Both the position numbers and the translations under genes were made by a program. A stretch of DNA of 64,000 bases, from NCBI GenBank assembly GCA_018296165.2, contig JACKQL020000056.1:186001-250000 (forward strand), read 5' to 3'. How positions within the stretch are numbered: position 1 is the first letter of the stretch; each line of letters begins with the position of its first letter. This document shows positions 22,315 through 34,450 of the stretch, piece by piece. This DNA is from Termitomyces sp. T153. Its lineage: Eukaryota; Basidiomycota; Agaricomycetes; Agaricales; Lyophyllaceae. Under the pieces are notes generated by a model, which did no database searches, was not told the DNA's origin, and was given only the letters and a program-made list of their open reading frames with translations.

Positions 22315-24171
22315 ATGGGCGGGGAGCACAAATGCCCGGTCTGCGATGCGACGTTCACCCGGCCGCAGCACGTTGCGCGCCACATGCGGTCGCGTGAGTC
22401 TGTGCCCGCCGACCGCGACGATGCTGACCACACCCCAGACACCGGCGACCGGCCGTACCGCTGCCAGTTCTGCCCCGACCAGTTTGCGAGAAGGTGCGCT
22501 CCCTTTCGCTGCCTGATTTGCTCGCCCACGCCCCGCCAGCGATCTCCTCAGCAGGCACGTCAACAAGGCGCACCACGCCCACAAGCCCGCCGGCCCGCCC
22601 GGCCGCAAGGCCTCGCGCGCTGCGCTGCGTGCGACGTCCTCCAAGCAGAGCTGCGACCAGTGCGTCCGCTCTTCCCACGCCTGCGACGGCGCCAAGCCCT
22701 GCGGTATCTCCCCTTTCCTGCTCCCCCGCCATGCCCTTACATAACACACAGCACCGTGCTCCCAGCGCCAGATCCGCTGCACCTTCGTCGACTTCCACCG
22801 CCAGACCGCCCCGGAAGGCCCGGGCCATCCGGACCAGCCCGCCCCCCCGGACTTGCTCTACATGCCCACCCCTGCCCAGCAGCAGATGTATCCCTGGAAC
22901 CAGGCTTACAGTTTGTCCGTGCATCTCCGCGACGTCCTTTGCCTTATCTTCTCACAGCTGATCAATCATTCATGTCCTCATACGATCATCGCGACTATCC
23001 CGCCAGCGTGGCCAGTGGCTCCTCTGCCTCTTCGTCTTCGTCCCACCTTCCAGTCGACGATTCATTCCAGTTCAATGTGCGCATCTCCATCCTTGTTTCC
23101 CCGCACAACTTATCTCCCCTTTAGACGGCATTTGATACCTACCAGCCCCCGCCCGAGGATCTCCAAGCCCCCTTTGGCGTTCTTTCCATCCACGACCCCG
23201 ATGCTGCTCCGTTCTTCTCCTCCCAGCAGCCTGTGGTCGGCACCACCATGATAGGTGATCCCAACGCGACGCCCATGTCTCGCGACGATCTCACCTGGAC
23301 CCACCTCCTCAATACCCCCGTCAACGTCGCCCATGCCACGCCCACTCCAACGGGAATCTTTCGTCGCCGTGCTGCATCAATGTTCAACGTCCGAACCCCT
23401 ATCGCTGCGCCTCAGGCATTTCTCCATCCCGATCACGGAGCACTATCTAACCAACGAATGCAGCAGCCCGACCAGCGACAACAACCTATCTATGGCGCCA
23501 TGCACATGCCCGTTCCAGTCGAAGATCTAAGCAGCTGGTCTGCCAAGATCGAATCCCAACCCCCACCCGAGCTACGACTCGCCGCTGCCAAAGTCAAAGC
23601 ACGTCGACAGACTCTCTCAGGCGGCGAGCGGGATTGTGAACGAAACTCTCAACTCCTCCATCCGGCCCCAACACCTATTCTCCCGTTCCGTCCTACAGAC
23701 ACCCAAGGGAAAATGTGCTTTGTAGATCCCACGTCGTTCACTGACTATAGGGACAGCACATCCCCCGTGGATCCACACACCCGTTCGTCGTCGTCGTCCA
23801 CTGCGAGCTGGGAGAGTACATCCGAGTCTAGAATGCGCCGCCCGTCGTTTAAGCGTCTGCCGTCCGAGACACCACTCGAGCACGATCGCGAGCGTAAGCG
23901 TGTTCTTGTATCCTACCCTGCTGGGTCTGGACTCGGATCTGGGGAGAGCATCGGGGACACGATAGCGCTGCCGCTCCAGCATAACCCCGAGCATGGCCTT
24001 GTTTCGTACAACAACCCTGGACACTACGGCTCTGCAGAGGGTGTCACGCTCAAAATCGAGGATGGAGAGAGTAGTGTGGGCGGCACGGCTGGACCGACGC
24101 GGGTGGTTGGGAGCGATGCGGGTGGAGGTGGTGGGAGTATGACGTTTAGTCTCCAGCTTGGAACATTTTGA
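22315..24171 (+). CDS. Transcription factor with two C2H2 fingers plus a Zn(II)2Cys6 cluster
   Basis: Predicted nuclear DNA-binding regulator of 540 residues. Exons: 22,315-22,393, 22,439-22,493, 22,540-22,703, 22,752-22,910, 22,958-23,076, 23,125-24,171; all phases agree. Finger 1 has C7, C10, H23, H27; finger 2 has C35, C38, H51, H56. A basic linker (GPPGRKASR) leads to a fungal binuclear cluster with C83, C86, C93, C99, C102, C109 (spacing 2-6-5-2-6). His27 and the fourth to fifth Cys stretch are completed across introns, which supports the splice choices. The rest is low-complexity, Ser/Pro/Gln-rich, with no recognised activation domain. Combined C2H2-Zn2Cys6 factors are known in fungi; the target genes here are unknown. 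The gene lies in a GC-rich island. Confidence 0.88.
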
Positions 24172-25043
24172 GGTTATATGTTTTTTTTTTTTTTTTCGTT
24201 TTGGTATGTCTGTCTCCCTTTGTTCGGTTTTCCGATGGGTTTTTGACAAGACGCTCTTTAGGTATTCGCTTTGTTGATGTGTGGTGTAGGAGATGGTGAG
24301 ATTTTTTTTTTTTGTTTTTGGTTTTGGTTTTGGTTTTTCTTCGTATGTCATCCCATCATGCTGATGTGTATCTGTCACCGCGTTCACAGGGTGATCGAAT
24401 CATGGCAGGTTCGGAGGGACTCGGTGTCATAGACTTGATTTGGTTCATTAAAGATTTATCGATATATGCGCATGCGTCCAACGTCAGTGACTCGCTTCTT
24501 GATCGTTGATATCGATATGTATATACACAGATTCTTTTTTTTTTTTTTTTGTGAGGATGAGGTGAATACTGTCTATCCCGTTTTGTAATGCAAAAGCATT
24601 GTTTCATGTTCTGTAACCGTGGATCGGTGATGAGTCCCCGTGCTGGAGATTTATAGTCACATAGGCTACGTCGTGAGCTGGTGAGTGTACCGTGCAGGAT
24701 ATACAGTCAATTAATCGTAGGGGAAGCGGGCCCTTTTTTGATTTTTGGTTGTTTGTTTAGTTGTTGGGTCTGATATCTGCGATTGTAGTGATTCGTGTAT
24801 GATTAGTGCGGGTTGTTGATTCTTCTTCCATGAGGGTTGTTATCGTACTTATTGTATTGAGATGCAAGATGATCCAGGAGGGTGTCAAGAACAGCTCTAT
24901 TGATATTCCTATTTATTCTTATAGGAGCTTCGATACTTGCTTATGTGTTCTTGACATTTGCTTTTGGTGTAGTTATGATTATGAGGATGATGATGATGAT
25001 GGAGGGATCAAACAAATTACTAGATGATCGTAAGTCGATAGGG
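24172..25043. other. 3' flank with poly(T) tracts, no gene seen
   Basis: It includes T-runs at 24,181-24,196, 24,302-24,313 and 24,535-24,550, a GTTTTG repeat near 24,314, and a short GATGAT run near 24,983. The transcription factor's 3' UTR probably ends in the first few hundred bases. The ORF 24,356-24,607 (minus) reads through the T-tracts and is not credible. Confidence 0.5.
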
Positions 25044-25271
25044 TGTTAGGGGACCAACTCATTCAAGGCCACCATTTTGGTTCCCTTGTTCCCAGTCTGT
25101 CTCTCATTCTCCTCCCATATTCCAGGCACGTGTACTTTTGACCCAGGGCTATCTGATGGTACGACTCTCATAGTGTCATGTGCCCGGAGTTGGGAGATTG
25201 AGGTGGGGTTTCTTCTGGTGGATTTCTTGTTTGTGGACTGTTGAGTATGGGCCATTGCGGCGCACGGCAAG

Positions 25272-26654
25272 TCCGAGGTCTAATTGGGAAAATACAATAT
25301 ATTCAGTCCAAACGTACATATATAGCCAATGTAGCTATCTTGATTCCAGATACAGACATATCTAATGGTCCATTATATTTGATCATTTGGTGTCCTGTCA
25401 GTCCATCATGGTACCATACATCATTGTTCTTATCTATATACCTGCTTGTGAAGTGGCTATTGCTGTAATACACCACACCCTTTAACTTATACACATATGT
25501 TTTCAAATGTGCCAACAGTGGATATACATATGCTATCATTGATATGAACGTTGATAGATGATACGTCAAAATACAGCAAAGGTGGTGCATGCAAGAATTG
25601 GAAGACCCTTATAAGATTCTTTCCACAAGACTGACATGGAGAATCTGTATGTAACTAGAAATTTTCTAAATGATCACTAATTGAACCTCTTTCAGTCAAC
25701 AATATTATCATACATGATTTTGACCATGCTCTGTGCCAGCTTCCCCTGTGATGTTCAGGGCATATAGTAAGATTGACTGTTCATGCTGAATAGCTGCATA
25801 AGTTCAATCTCATGCCATACTTAGCATGTGAGAAGATTATGCAATCAGTTGTTGGAGCAAAGATTGTTACACAACATATATATTTTATTCTTTATTCACT
25901 AGGTCTATCATGGCATATATGTGGATGTGATCTCAGCTTCCATTTAGCATAGATAGACATTAGAATATTAATATAGTAATATTGACTATGAATAGGAGAG
26001 TCATAAAAGTTCAATCACATGCCCATGATTAGCATGTGAGAATATTATGCGATTAGATGTTGGAACAAAATTGTTCCACAACATAGATACAGATTGACAA
26101 AAGCCATACAGATAATGAGATAGACCTTGAATCCAGCCATACCCTCTAAATCATTAAACTCAAATCAGTGAACATATATAGTGCAATAGATAGAAGAACA
26201 TTAAGTTATGTCAAAAAATGCAAATAGAAAATATATGAAAAGAAAAGATATAAAAAACAAAAAGAAGAAAAAAAAAATAATAAAAAATAAAAAAATAAAA
26301 TAAAATAAAAAATAAAAATAAGGAGAAAAGAAAAAAAGGGAAAAACATAAAAAGAGGGAAAACAAAGCTGAAAGGGAGCAAAAAGTGTGGACAGCAACAT
26401 TAGCCAGGAAAGATAGCCAAAAGGGATCAAAAAGTGCAGACAACAACATTAGCTGGAAAAGATAGCTGGAAGGGAGCAAAAAGTGTGGACAGCAACATTA
26501 GCCAGAAAAGATAGCTGGAAGGGAGCAAAAAGTGCAGACAAGTGGGTAGCAGGTAGATATCATGTGGTATATTGATTATGTGGGAACAAAAATTGCAGAC
26601 ATTTTTCAGGGCATAATCAAGTAGAAAAACCTCATCTACTTTGTAGACCTCGGA
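25272..26654. mobile_element. Possible TIR element inserted in LTR-B
   Basis: TCCGAGGTCTA at 25,272-25,282 is repeated inverted as TAGACCTCGGA at 26,644-26,654, close to where LTR-B sequence stops and resumes. Between them the DNA is AT-rich. It holds a minus ORF (25,303-25,590) with VVYYSNSHFTSRYID and NDVWYHDGLTG, which look protein-like but unassigned, an A/T-rich simple tract (26,210-26,335) and a 49-bp tandem repeat. No target duplication could be placed, so the boundaries are tentative. Confidence 0.45.
26374..26545 (+). repeat. 49-bp tandem repeat, about 3.5 units
   Basis: GGGA(G/T)CAAAAAGTG recurs at 26,374, 26,423, 26,472 and 26,521, an exact 49-bp period. The unit also contains (A/G)ACA(G/A)CAACATTAGC and AAAGATAGC. 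The opposite strand gives a repeated open frame (SYLFWLMLLSTLF-like), which is a by-product. Confidence 0.9.
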
Positions 26655-26852
26655 ATGTGGATTGGATTCCATATTTGGGTGTTGTAGAGTGTTTAACAGT
26701 TCTCAGAAGCTCTCTTAACAATAGCATTTGGATTTTCCCTGTGCCAGGTGAGTAGCTAGAACTCTAGTAGACACTCAATATACTTTGGATCTTCCTCTGC
26801 CAGCTGTGTGATTGAGCCTTATAGCCTTCAGAAGGTCAACCTTTACATAGGG

Positions 26853-29440
26853 TTGAGCATTATGAAAATTACTGTACAGCAACCAAAATTTCTGCTTTTT
26901 GAGACCCATCAAAATATGTTCAAAGCATAGTAGATATGTTGGAAGAACATGCAAGGACATTTGACACCAACAGTGAATAGCATACCATTAACCACAGGTC
27001 TCACACCTTGAGTCTCTTTTGATTGTTTTTTAAGATCAAAAGAATGATCATGTTTTGGGTTCCAAGAAAACAAATGATAAATACAGTAATATTACATGAT
27101 ATGTTGCAAGACAGGTATGAAATGATCAAGTATCAAAAAGATAGAAAGTTGTCATATGGCTTGCTACTGTCATGACCTGTTCCCTGGACCCCATACATTG
27201 TCCGACAAACCCCCATCCCCCCGGAACCTCCCCCAATGCTTCGTCAAACTTCCCCAGCACTCCATGCCTACTCTGGCTAACTCCAACACATTCTCGGCTA
27301 ACTCCAATGGCCCCCTGGCCAACTCTGATGTCTTCCTGCAGCTGCCAGCACCTCCCCTGGACTTCCTGAGCCCCTGGGACCACTCCCCCACCATGCCTGA
27401 CTCCATTACATGTCATCAACTCGACACCCTAGCTCCCCCAACTTATCCTAGGGTATCACAACAACCTCAGAACAGACCACATCACAATTGATCCCATCAA
27501 CATATCAATGCAGCCTGCCCTCTGGTCATAACCAACACCCATCGACTCCATCGAGCTCTGCCAAGCCCCGCCACCACAGCCGACATCCCTGGAGCTCTTC
27601 AGTAGTCAGTATATAAGACATAGAGGAGCTCCTCGTACTCTAGTCTTGAGATTACCTACTTACCTACCTGCCTTACCTGATGTGTTTCTGATTGTTCTTC
27701 TCATGTTTTGTGTTCCGTGTCTCATTTTCCTTATTCTCAGTCTCCTGGTCTTATCTCATCTCTATTCTGTTATCTTTTTGTTATCGTTCCATGTCTCTGC
27801 CTGAATCTATTCTTGTTCTTGTCTTGTCTTCATCTCATTTTGTTCAACTCCGTCTCATCTTGTTTGATTCTGTCTATCATGTTCAAGTCCTCTTGACCAT
27901 AATGTCCTCACAAACTCTGCAGTTATGATTACAAACCTCTGACACTCTTTATCAACTCCAGACCCTGCTACACACTCAGCTCCAAACCCCATCAATTCCT
28001 GTTGATCCCCCATCAGAATTCCAGCTCTGCTCCTGTCATCCACATAGCCTCCACCTCCTCCACACCTGCAATACTCACACACGGACTTATGCCTGAACCC
28101 CACCAAGCCCATCCCCTGTCCCTGCAACTCATCCTCTACTCCTCCAGACCTCCCCGGACTTGCTCAGACCAATCTCCACCAACTATCCTCACAAGTCCCC
28201 AATGTTTGGAACACCTCCGAGTGCCCGGTTGTCAGTGCAGGGAATCACGTCCACCTAGTAAGGACTCACCCAGTGTAGCTGAGCCCCCATGGTTAGCGGG
28301 ACCTGACAGCTACTTTATGAAGAAGCATGGTATGGGCCTTTCCATTCAAGTATGATGCATTGACTTGACTCAGCCAATGTGTGCCAATGTATGAGGAGCT
28401 CCAACTTCAAGTAAGATCCCCTGAGACTCATACCACTCTTTGTATAACTCACCCATTGAACTCACTGTCCCATCCTGTGTGTATATTTTGAGTCTAAGCC
28501 CAGTCTCATTTTCTCATGCTAGAATCCATGCCTCAAGTTTCTTGAAACCATCATTTTTAGTTGTTAGGGGAACAGACCAAGGTTTATTTGGATGATCATC
28601 AACTGTTTCCATAATATAATTGTTGCTGGTATGTGAAGTTAGTGCTGATTTACCCCTTAGATACACCCATATTTTCTCCAGTTGGATGCCCTTCCCCCTC
28701 ATGCCTAAGACAGAGTGTTCTGGAATTGGAGTTAAGGAGGTAAAGTCTGTGTACTGTTAAGGTAAAATTTTGAGTGGGATTGTTGATTCAAACTGTTTTA
28801 TGGGCTTGGTACAGTTATATTTCTGCTAATCAATACTAACTTAAGGCTCCTTCTCAACCACAATGAAGGTACTTGACTTGAGTGCTTCTATTTCCTCAAT
28901 TAAGCCTGCAATTGGCAGAGCATCTGCTGCAAAGCCAGCAAATTCTACCTTTTGATTTGATTATGTCTGGTTGCCCTGCAATATGATATATGCAACAATG
29001 GCACCAGAATTGCCTTTGATTGTAAAGGCTGTTCCACCAGAAGATGTAATCATGACCTTTGATGTGGTTTTCATTTTTGTCTTTTCCTTTTCTTTGGGCC
29101 TTGAATTGTGCCAGGTGAGCTTTGTGAACTCCTCTGACTTTCTTTCCTTCCATGCCACCATCTTTGAGGATGCACCAAGGTAGAGTATGTCCAGTATAAT
29201 TGGAGCATCCCCAAGTTTTACAAGTGTTGTAGATCAGTCTCTCATATTTTGATGTTTTTGTTGCAAAAGACATTGGTGCATTTTCTGTGGATGTAGTCTT
29301 CTTGTTGGCATTGATGCTTGCCTTCTAAGAATCAATGGATTTTGGAGGGTCCATATTTAGTGACATCAGTGGCTTGGGTAAGATGATGATGATGATGATG
29401 AACTCTGTTTAATGCAGACAAGCTATAATACTGAGCTAAG
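26853..29440 (-). mobile_element. Copia element relic (minus) interrupted by LTR-A
   Basis: Reading the minus strand from about 29,350 down, the frames show a degenerate gag zinc knuckle (CSNYTGHTLPWC) followed by KDGGMEGKK, as in fungal copia gag. Protease/integrase-like pieces follow, including KIWVYLRGKS and FKKLEAWIL (28,514-28,702). The pol frames continue past 28,314 and resume below 27,163 (SHMTTFYLF), so the solo LTR-A at 27,168-28,308 was inserted into the copia. Many stops are present and the element is dead. The left boundary is uncertain. Confidence 0.6.
27168..28308 (+). mobile_element. Solo LTR-A, TSD GCTAC
   Basis: It begins TGTCATGACCTG and ends GCGGGACCTGACA, with identical GCTAC at 27,163-27,167 and 28,309-28,313. 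At 1141 bp it has no nested insertion and is a good reference for the family. It retains some CpGs (TCCGACAAACCCCC, CCTCGTACTC). Confidence 0.92.
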
Positions 29441-30794
29441 AGGTGGGCCATAGGCCAGTGTCTAGTACCTTGTATAGGGTGGTAGCATGTTTGTGTATTG
29501 ATTTTACATAATATTTTGGGATTAGAACTTTCCTCACAGAGATTATGGTGGCATGTATAGTAGCAGGTTTATGTTGCAATAGGCTCAAAGGTAGATCAAA
29601 GGTAGGTAGGTTAGGATTAGTACAGATTTCTAAGGGTAGGGGCAATTTGAGACCAGTGAAAATCCTGTCATGCTGTGTGGATGTGGGGTGTCATGACACC
29701 TCCATGGTGTGTGAGGTCCTCACTAGTGCCAGTGGTAGTTATGATGGTTTTGTGGAACATTTGATGTGTATAATCTGATCTAGCTTGATCCATTGTCACA
29801 CCATTTCTTCCCTCATCATTTCTTCACCTTTTTCTCCTATCCTGGCCAAGAGTTACTCTGGCACATGGCCATAAGTGCAGTGATTCAGAGCTGGGGTTCC
29901 AGCTCTTTCTGAGTCACCAAGGGTGGACATGGTCCTTGGTTGCAGGACCCAAATAACAAGGGGTGGATGAGGTCCCTGTTATGCAAGCCATTTGTGTATG
30001 GAGGCAGGATACTATTGTCTTGATGTAATGTGCCTGATGGGGTTGTACAGGATGCATGCCATTGAAGAAAATTGACAAATGATGAGTTGGGGAGATCTGT
30101 GATTCAGTGGATGGTTAGATCATTGGTAGTAGAGAATTGAATATGTGCCAAACAAGGAGTGGATTTTTGCAACCATTGGAGTTTGAATGCTTGTTCTTGG
30201 TGTAAAACTCATAACTCCCCACTGGTGTCTGCTGGGGTGCAATGGCAGATGTGCAATGGAGACCACTACTCCACCATGCCCCTGGGCTTGGGTAAGATCA
30301 CACAAAATTATTAATTGTATGTGGGCATATGACTTGTGGGACAGGGATGATAGAATCACAATTGACTGAAGAAGTTTATTTGTAACCTTGCCCACCTCAA
30401 AAGCACAATTAATCTTGTCAAAGATCTTGTCAGCACTCTCCAATTCATTTTAACAGCAAGCATTTCATCATAAGTGCCTCCTGAAGCAATTGCACTTGCT
30501 GAACTGGTACTGCACCACCCTGCCTTCCCTTCAGGTACTCCTAGAGTTCAACTAAGTTCCATCTGTCCACATGCAGTTTTCATTCAGATACTGACAGTGC
30601 CCACTTCAAATGAACAGGCAAGTCTGCTGTTCCCAGTTCAAGCCCAATGTATGCATGGTTCATACATCAAGCATAGAGGCAGTGGCTGATTGAAGACATA
30701 CTCCTAAAGTCAGACTATAGAGAGCTCACGGGTGATGTTATATGACCACTCACTTCACTTGCCATCATCTTTCTTCAGGATATGGCTAGTCTAA
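29441..30794. other. Decayed repeat-like sequence, nothing recognised
   Basis: CpG-poor. ORFs 29,436-29,645 (minus), 29,545-29,778 (plus) and 30,120-30,443 (minus) carry no known motif. A short (GAT)n run is at 29,381-29,401. Confidence 0.4.
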
Positions 30795-31917
30795 TGATAA
30801 GACCCACTTGTCACTGAGCACCATTTTCAGCATTTCTGATTGGACAGCAGCTGATTATTTTGATATGGCACAAGTCATGACACTCAGCATGTGAGTCCTA
30901 GCTCCAAGGTCTGGAACAATGTAGCCTTTGTCCAGGATTTTAGCAACCACAAGACTTATTGATCATGAGCAATATCATGTGGAGTCTAGACTTTTTGGGT
31001 CTAGAATAACAAGGCCAAGACCTTTCTTAGCAATGATCACTAGCAACTTTCTTGGCAACAACACAGACTTTCACCCTAAATATGGATATATTAACAGTCA
31101 TGTGATTTTTTACTTATCATTTTTCTTGTTGAGCTTATCAACATACTTGAATAGCATTTACACTTCAGGTATTGACATTGGACTTGCTCTTTTCTTGCAA
31201 ATTGATTACCTTTATGCATTACATTGACTTCACTTATTTTTTCACTTAGTTACAGATTGACACCTTGTATGTATCACAAACACTTTGGCAGATGCCATTG
31301 CTAGTGGCAACTATTATTTCTTTTCCCATACTATACTTACAAACAGTATCAATACTGACTGTACATAGACACTACATCATTAAACAAACAGAGTACAGTC
31401 CCCCCCCTCTCTTTAAGCTTACCAGCTTGAGATTTCACTTTGGTCTCTTTCTCTCTCTCTCTCTTGCTCCTTATCAACAACAACTTAGTGACAAGTCTTG
31501 CTGACCTCGATTTTGACTTTGTGTAGTACCAATTGTGGGTGCCCTTAGCACAAGTTTTGACTTAGCAATGCTAGCAACTACAGCTAGCAACTAGTTTGCA
31601 TTCATCTTCTGTTTCAGTTTCTTTGTTGTCACTCCCCTTTCTCTTTCCCACTCCCCTTTTGCTGCTTAGTTCACTTTTCCTTAGTGACTGTTTTGTCTTC
31701 ATTTGTTTTCCCTTCTACCATCTAGCAACTTAGGCTAGCAATAGCAACACTTTCCACTTCACATTCACCTCACACACAGTTCACTCTCATTCTCTGGGAT
31801 AGTTACTGACTTTCCCTCTATATTAACTTCCTACTGCCAGCTACCCTATCTAGTGACTAGTGTTAGGTCCTCTCTTTAGGTTTCCTGCACAGCACTAGGT
31901 GGCATAGGAGCACATCA
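30795..31917 (+). mobile_element. LTR-E copy
   Basis: It begins TGATAAGACCCACTTG and ends GGAGCACATCA, aligned end to end with 2001-3130 (1123 versus 1130 bp). Flanks CTAA and ATGA do not form a clear duplication. It contains the same CTAGCAAC-type short repeats. Confidence 0.8.
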
Positions 31918-32086
31918 ATGAATAACCATCACCATCTCAACAGGTAGGATCAAGGAATTTGCAAAATTATTGACTTTGCACATTTTGGCCACAACATCAG
32001 AGGTGAGGATTTCTCCACTGGTCAAAGTAGGAAGGTTAGGAGTCTTGGATTACCCAGGAGAAATCATCATTGTTCATAGGGAATAT
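31918..32086. other. Short spacer between LTR-E and LTR-B
   Basis: CpG-poor sequence with no feature recognised. It ends in AATAT, the left target duplication of the LTR-B at 32,087. Confidence 0.4.
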
Positions 32087-33508
32087 TGTCAGGGTTGTCA
32101 GGTTCTGCTGACGATGGGGGCTCAGTACACTGGCGAGTCCTTACTAGGCGGACACGATGTCCTGCGCTTATAACCAGGCATCCGGAGTTGGAGCAGAGGT
32201 GGGGAAAGCTTGTGAGGGAGTCCCTAGGGAGAGTGGCCCGAGTAAGTCCTGAATGGTCCGGAGGAGTCTAAGACCAAAGGTACTGGTCATTGACCCAGGG
32301 TGGGTGTCAGGGCTAGTTCGTGGGCGCGCAAATAGATTGCGGGGTAAGCGGAGGCTTCTCAGGTGAGGGGGGCGGGGTTGGAGCTGGATTGGGGATTACC
32401 AGGGCTTGATGAGTTCCGGGGCCGAGTGGGTAGCAAGGTTCGGAGTTGTCGTAAGAATGTTCAGGTCATGGCGCATGCGCGGAGTTTGTACTGACATAGG
32501 GAGCAAGGGAAACATAGAGGAACAAAGGAAATATGTACAGTCAAGACGAGCCAGAGACGAGACAAGACTGAGAAAAAGGATAGATTCAAAACTTAAGAAC
32601 AGGAATAGAGACGAGACGAGAGATGAAACATAGGAAACCGGTAAATGTAATATCAAGACTAAAGTTCAAGGAGTTATTCTACGACTTATATACCAACTAC
32701 TGGGTACCTCGGAGGGTGGCGGATATGGTGGCGGGGGTCAACAGAGCTGTGCAGAGTCAATGGGTGTTGGGTACAATCCAAGGTCGGGCTGCGGCGGTAT
32801 TCTGATGGGATCAGTTGGGGGCGCGGCTGCTCCGAGGACGTTGTGATACTCCAGGACGGGTCGGGTAAACTAGGGTAGGGGGTCGGGGACGTATGACGTG
32901 GCCAGGAATGGTGGGGGAAGGTTTCAGGGGGAGTGTTGATGGCTACGGATAGGGAGTTGCTGTCAGGGTTTGCCAGAGAAGCGTCGGAGTTATCCAGTGT
33001 GGGCGCAAAAGTGTGGGCAGGGTTCAGGGGAGTTAGACGGGAAATCAGGAGGGGTTGGGAGCAGTGTCTAGGGAGCGGGTTGTGACAAGGGTGACCTCTG
33101 GAGGCTGAGGGCATGGTGGCTCAGCTGGTACCCTCATGTTCCAAAGCAGGTCACATGATCTGTGAGTGCAAGGTCAGGGTTTTGATTCTGGCTAAGTGTG
33201 CCTGTGTAGAAAACACCTTAGACACCATGCAGGTTGTTTCAATGCTGCTGGGAAGCTACCACCCATCCACATGATGTACAGAAATGTGCCCTGACAACAA
33301 CCAAATCTGGAGTCTGATCCAAAAGTGGAAATTTATTGTAAACAGCCTCTATCTTCAGCCTCTGGGCATGTGACCACACCAGAGTGGTACTGTCAGATAG
33401 CCCTTGGTTGGAAGTACTTTTGATTCAAAGATGAGGGGATGGGAATGAGAGGCAGGCCAAGAATAAAGGAAACAAAATGATAACCTAGAAATGAGTAGTT
33501 CTATAACA
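32087..33508 (-). mobile_element. LTR-B (minus) carrying a nested LTR-A
   Basis: On the plus strand LTR-B starts TGTC at 32,087, is interrupted after AGGGT, and resumes at 33,088 with AGGGTGACCTCTGGAGG, continuing to ATAACA at 33,508. Flanks AATAT (32,082-32,086) and GATAT (33,509-33,513) match at four of five positions, consistent with an aged 5-bp duplication. Without the insert it is about 425 bp. Confidence 0.8.
32096..33087 (-). mobile_element. Solo LTR-A (minus), TSD AGGGT, CpG-rich
   Basis: Read on the plus strand it begins TGTCAGGTTCTGCTGACG and ends GGTTGTGACA. Identical AGGGT lies at 32,091-32,095 and 33,088-33,092. It is 992 bp. Unlike every other A copy it is full of CpGs (GGCGGACACGATG, GGGGCGCGGCTGC), so it is probably the most recent insertion or has escaped mutation. 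Confidence 0.92.
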
Positions 33509-34450
33509 GATATACCAGTAAAAACTTGCAAGAAAATATGAAGAGATTTTATGTAAGCAGCATGTAGATTTCACAATACCTGAACAGCCAGTCTAGTAGA
33601 TCAGGCAGGTAGGTTCCAATATCAGATGCAAAAGTTTGTAGACTCAAAGCACAAAACAGCACACTCCCATGACCTGTTAGAATCTGGAGCATGAGGAACT
33701 TTGAACAATCTAGACACTGTATGTATCTGATCCTTAGTCTGTAACACCAGTGACTGAAATTCTGTACCTAAAACAATACAGACACTATAAGTATCTAGTG
33801 AGTAAGAAAGTTTGTATTGCAACAAGTGTTTGACTCACCCTCAGTTTGTAACACAAGTAACTGAGTGTTCATTAATTTATGTGCATATATAAATATTCCT
33901 CCATCCCCTTTGTTCTCTGGTATGACAATGGTGACTATGGGACATGGTAAGCATGACAAATGACTGGCCACACTTTGGTTGGCCACACTTGTGGTGTATG
34001 CACAAGATCTCAACACTATACCTCATGAATTTGGATGGAGTTGCTTTTATCAGCAGAATATCACACTGTTATGTTTTTGAAAAGCTCTGTTAATGCCAAA
34101 TGTTGAAGGCAGTGTTGATGTCATTATTGATGGTGTCCCAACACACCAGCAACCTTCCTTGTATGTAAATTACCTTAGAAAGTGGATAAAACAATAATTA
34201 TTTAAAAATATTGCCAGTAGTGGGCAATAGGAAACCCCAGGCTTATTGGCTATATCAAGGCAGGGGTGCTTAACTAGCTGTATATATGCCTTGTTCATGG
34301 AAATTTCATCATTTGCTGTAAATTTGCAACAGAGTAAATTCAAAGTAGAATGTACCTGAAATGTCTGCATTTTGTGGAATTTCCTCAGATTCTGTGCATA
34401 TCAGAATTTTGTCCCTTGTACTGTGTAGCTTAACTAGCAAACTGAGGAGA
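33509..34450. other. AT-rich repeat-like sequence, nothing recognised
   Basis: CpG is nearly absent. Minus ORFs at 33,622-33,825, 33,795-34,016 and 34,170-34,370 show no recognisable retroelement or host motif. The gypsy relic to the right seems to be truncated here soon after the start of its reverse transcriptase. Confidence 0.4.

Larger units (their letters stand above)
25044..26847 (+). mobile_element. LTR-B, TSD TAGGG, split by a 1.4-kb insertion
   Basis: The left end TGTTAGGGGACC and right end CAACCTTTACA match the two ends of LTR-B. Identical TAGGG lies at 25,039-25,043 and 26,848-26,852. LTR-B sequence is seen from 25,044 to roughly 25,245 and again from about 26,655 (GATTGGATTCC..TTGTAGAGTG) to 26,847. 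This left part keeps several CpGs, unlike most copies. The middle is foreign. Confidence 0.85.

Noticed and set aside
22015..22782. 255-codon minus-strand ORF opposite the transcription factor
   Set aside because: It is the GC-rich shadow of the zinc-finger exons and introns; it has no motif and the plus strand explains the region.
23617..24387. 256-codon minus-strand ORF over the transcription factor's 3' end
   Set aside because: It reads through the poly(T) tracts of the 3' flank (Lys-rich runs) and overlaps a well-supported exon.
26201..26479. Phe/Leu-rich minus ORFs resembling membrane proteins
   Set aside because: They come from the A/T simple tract and the 49-bp repeat.
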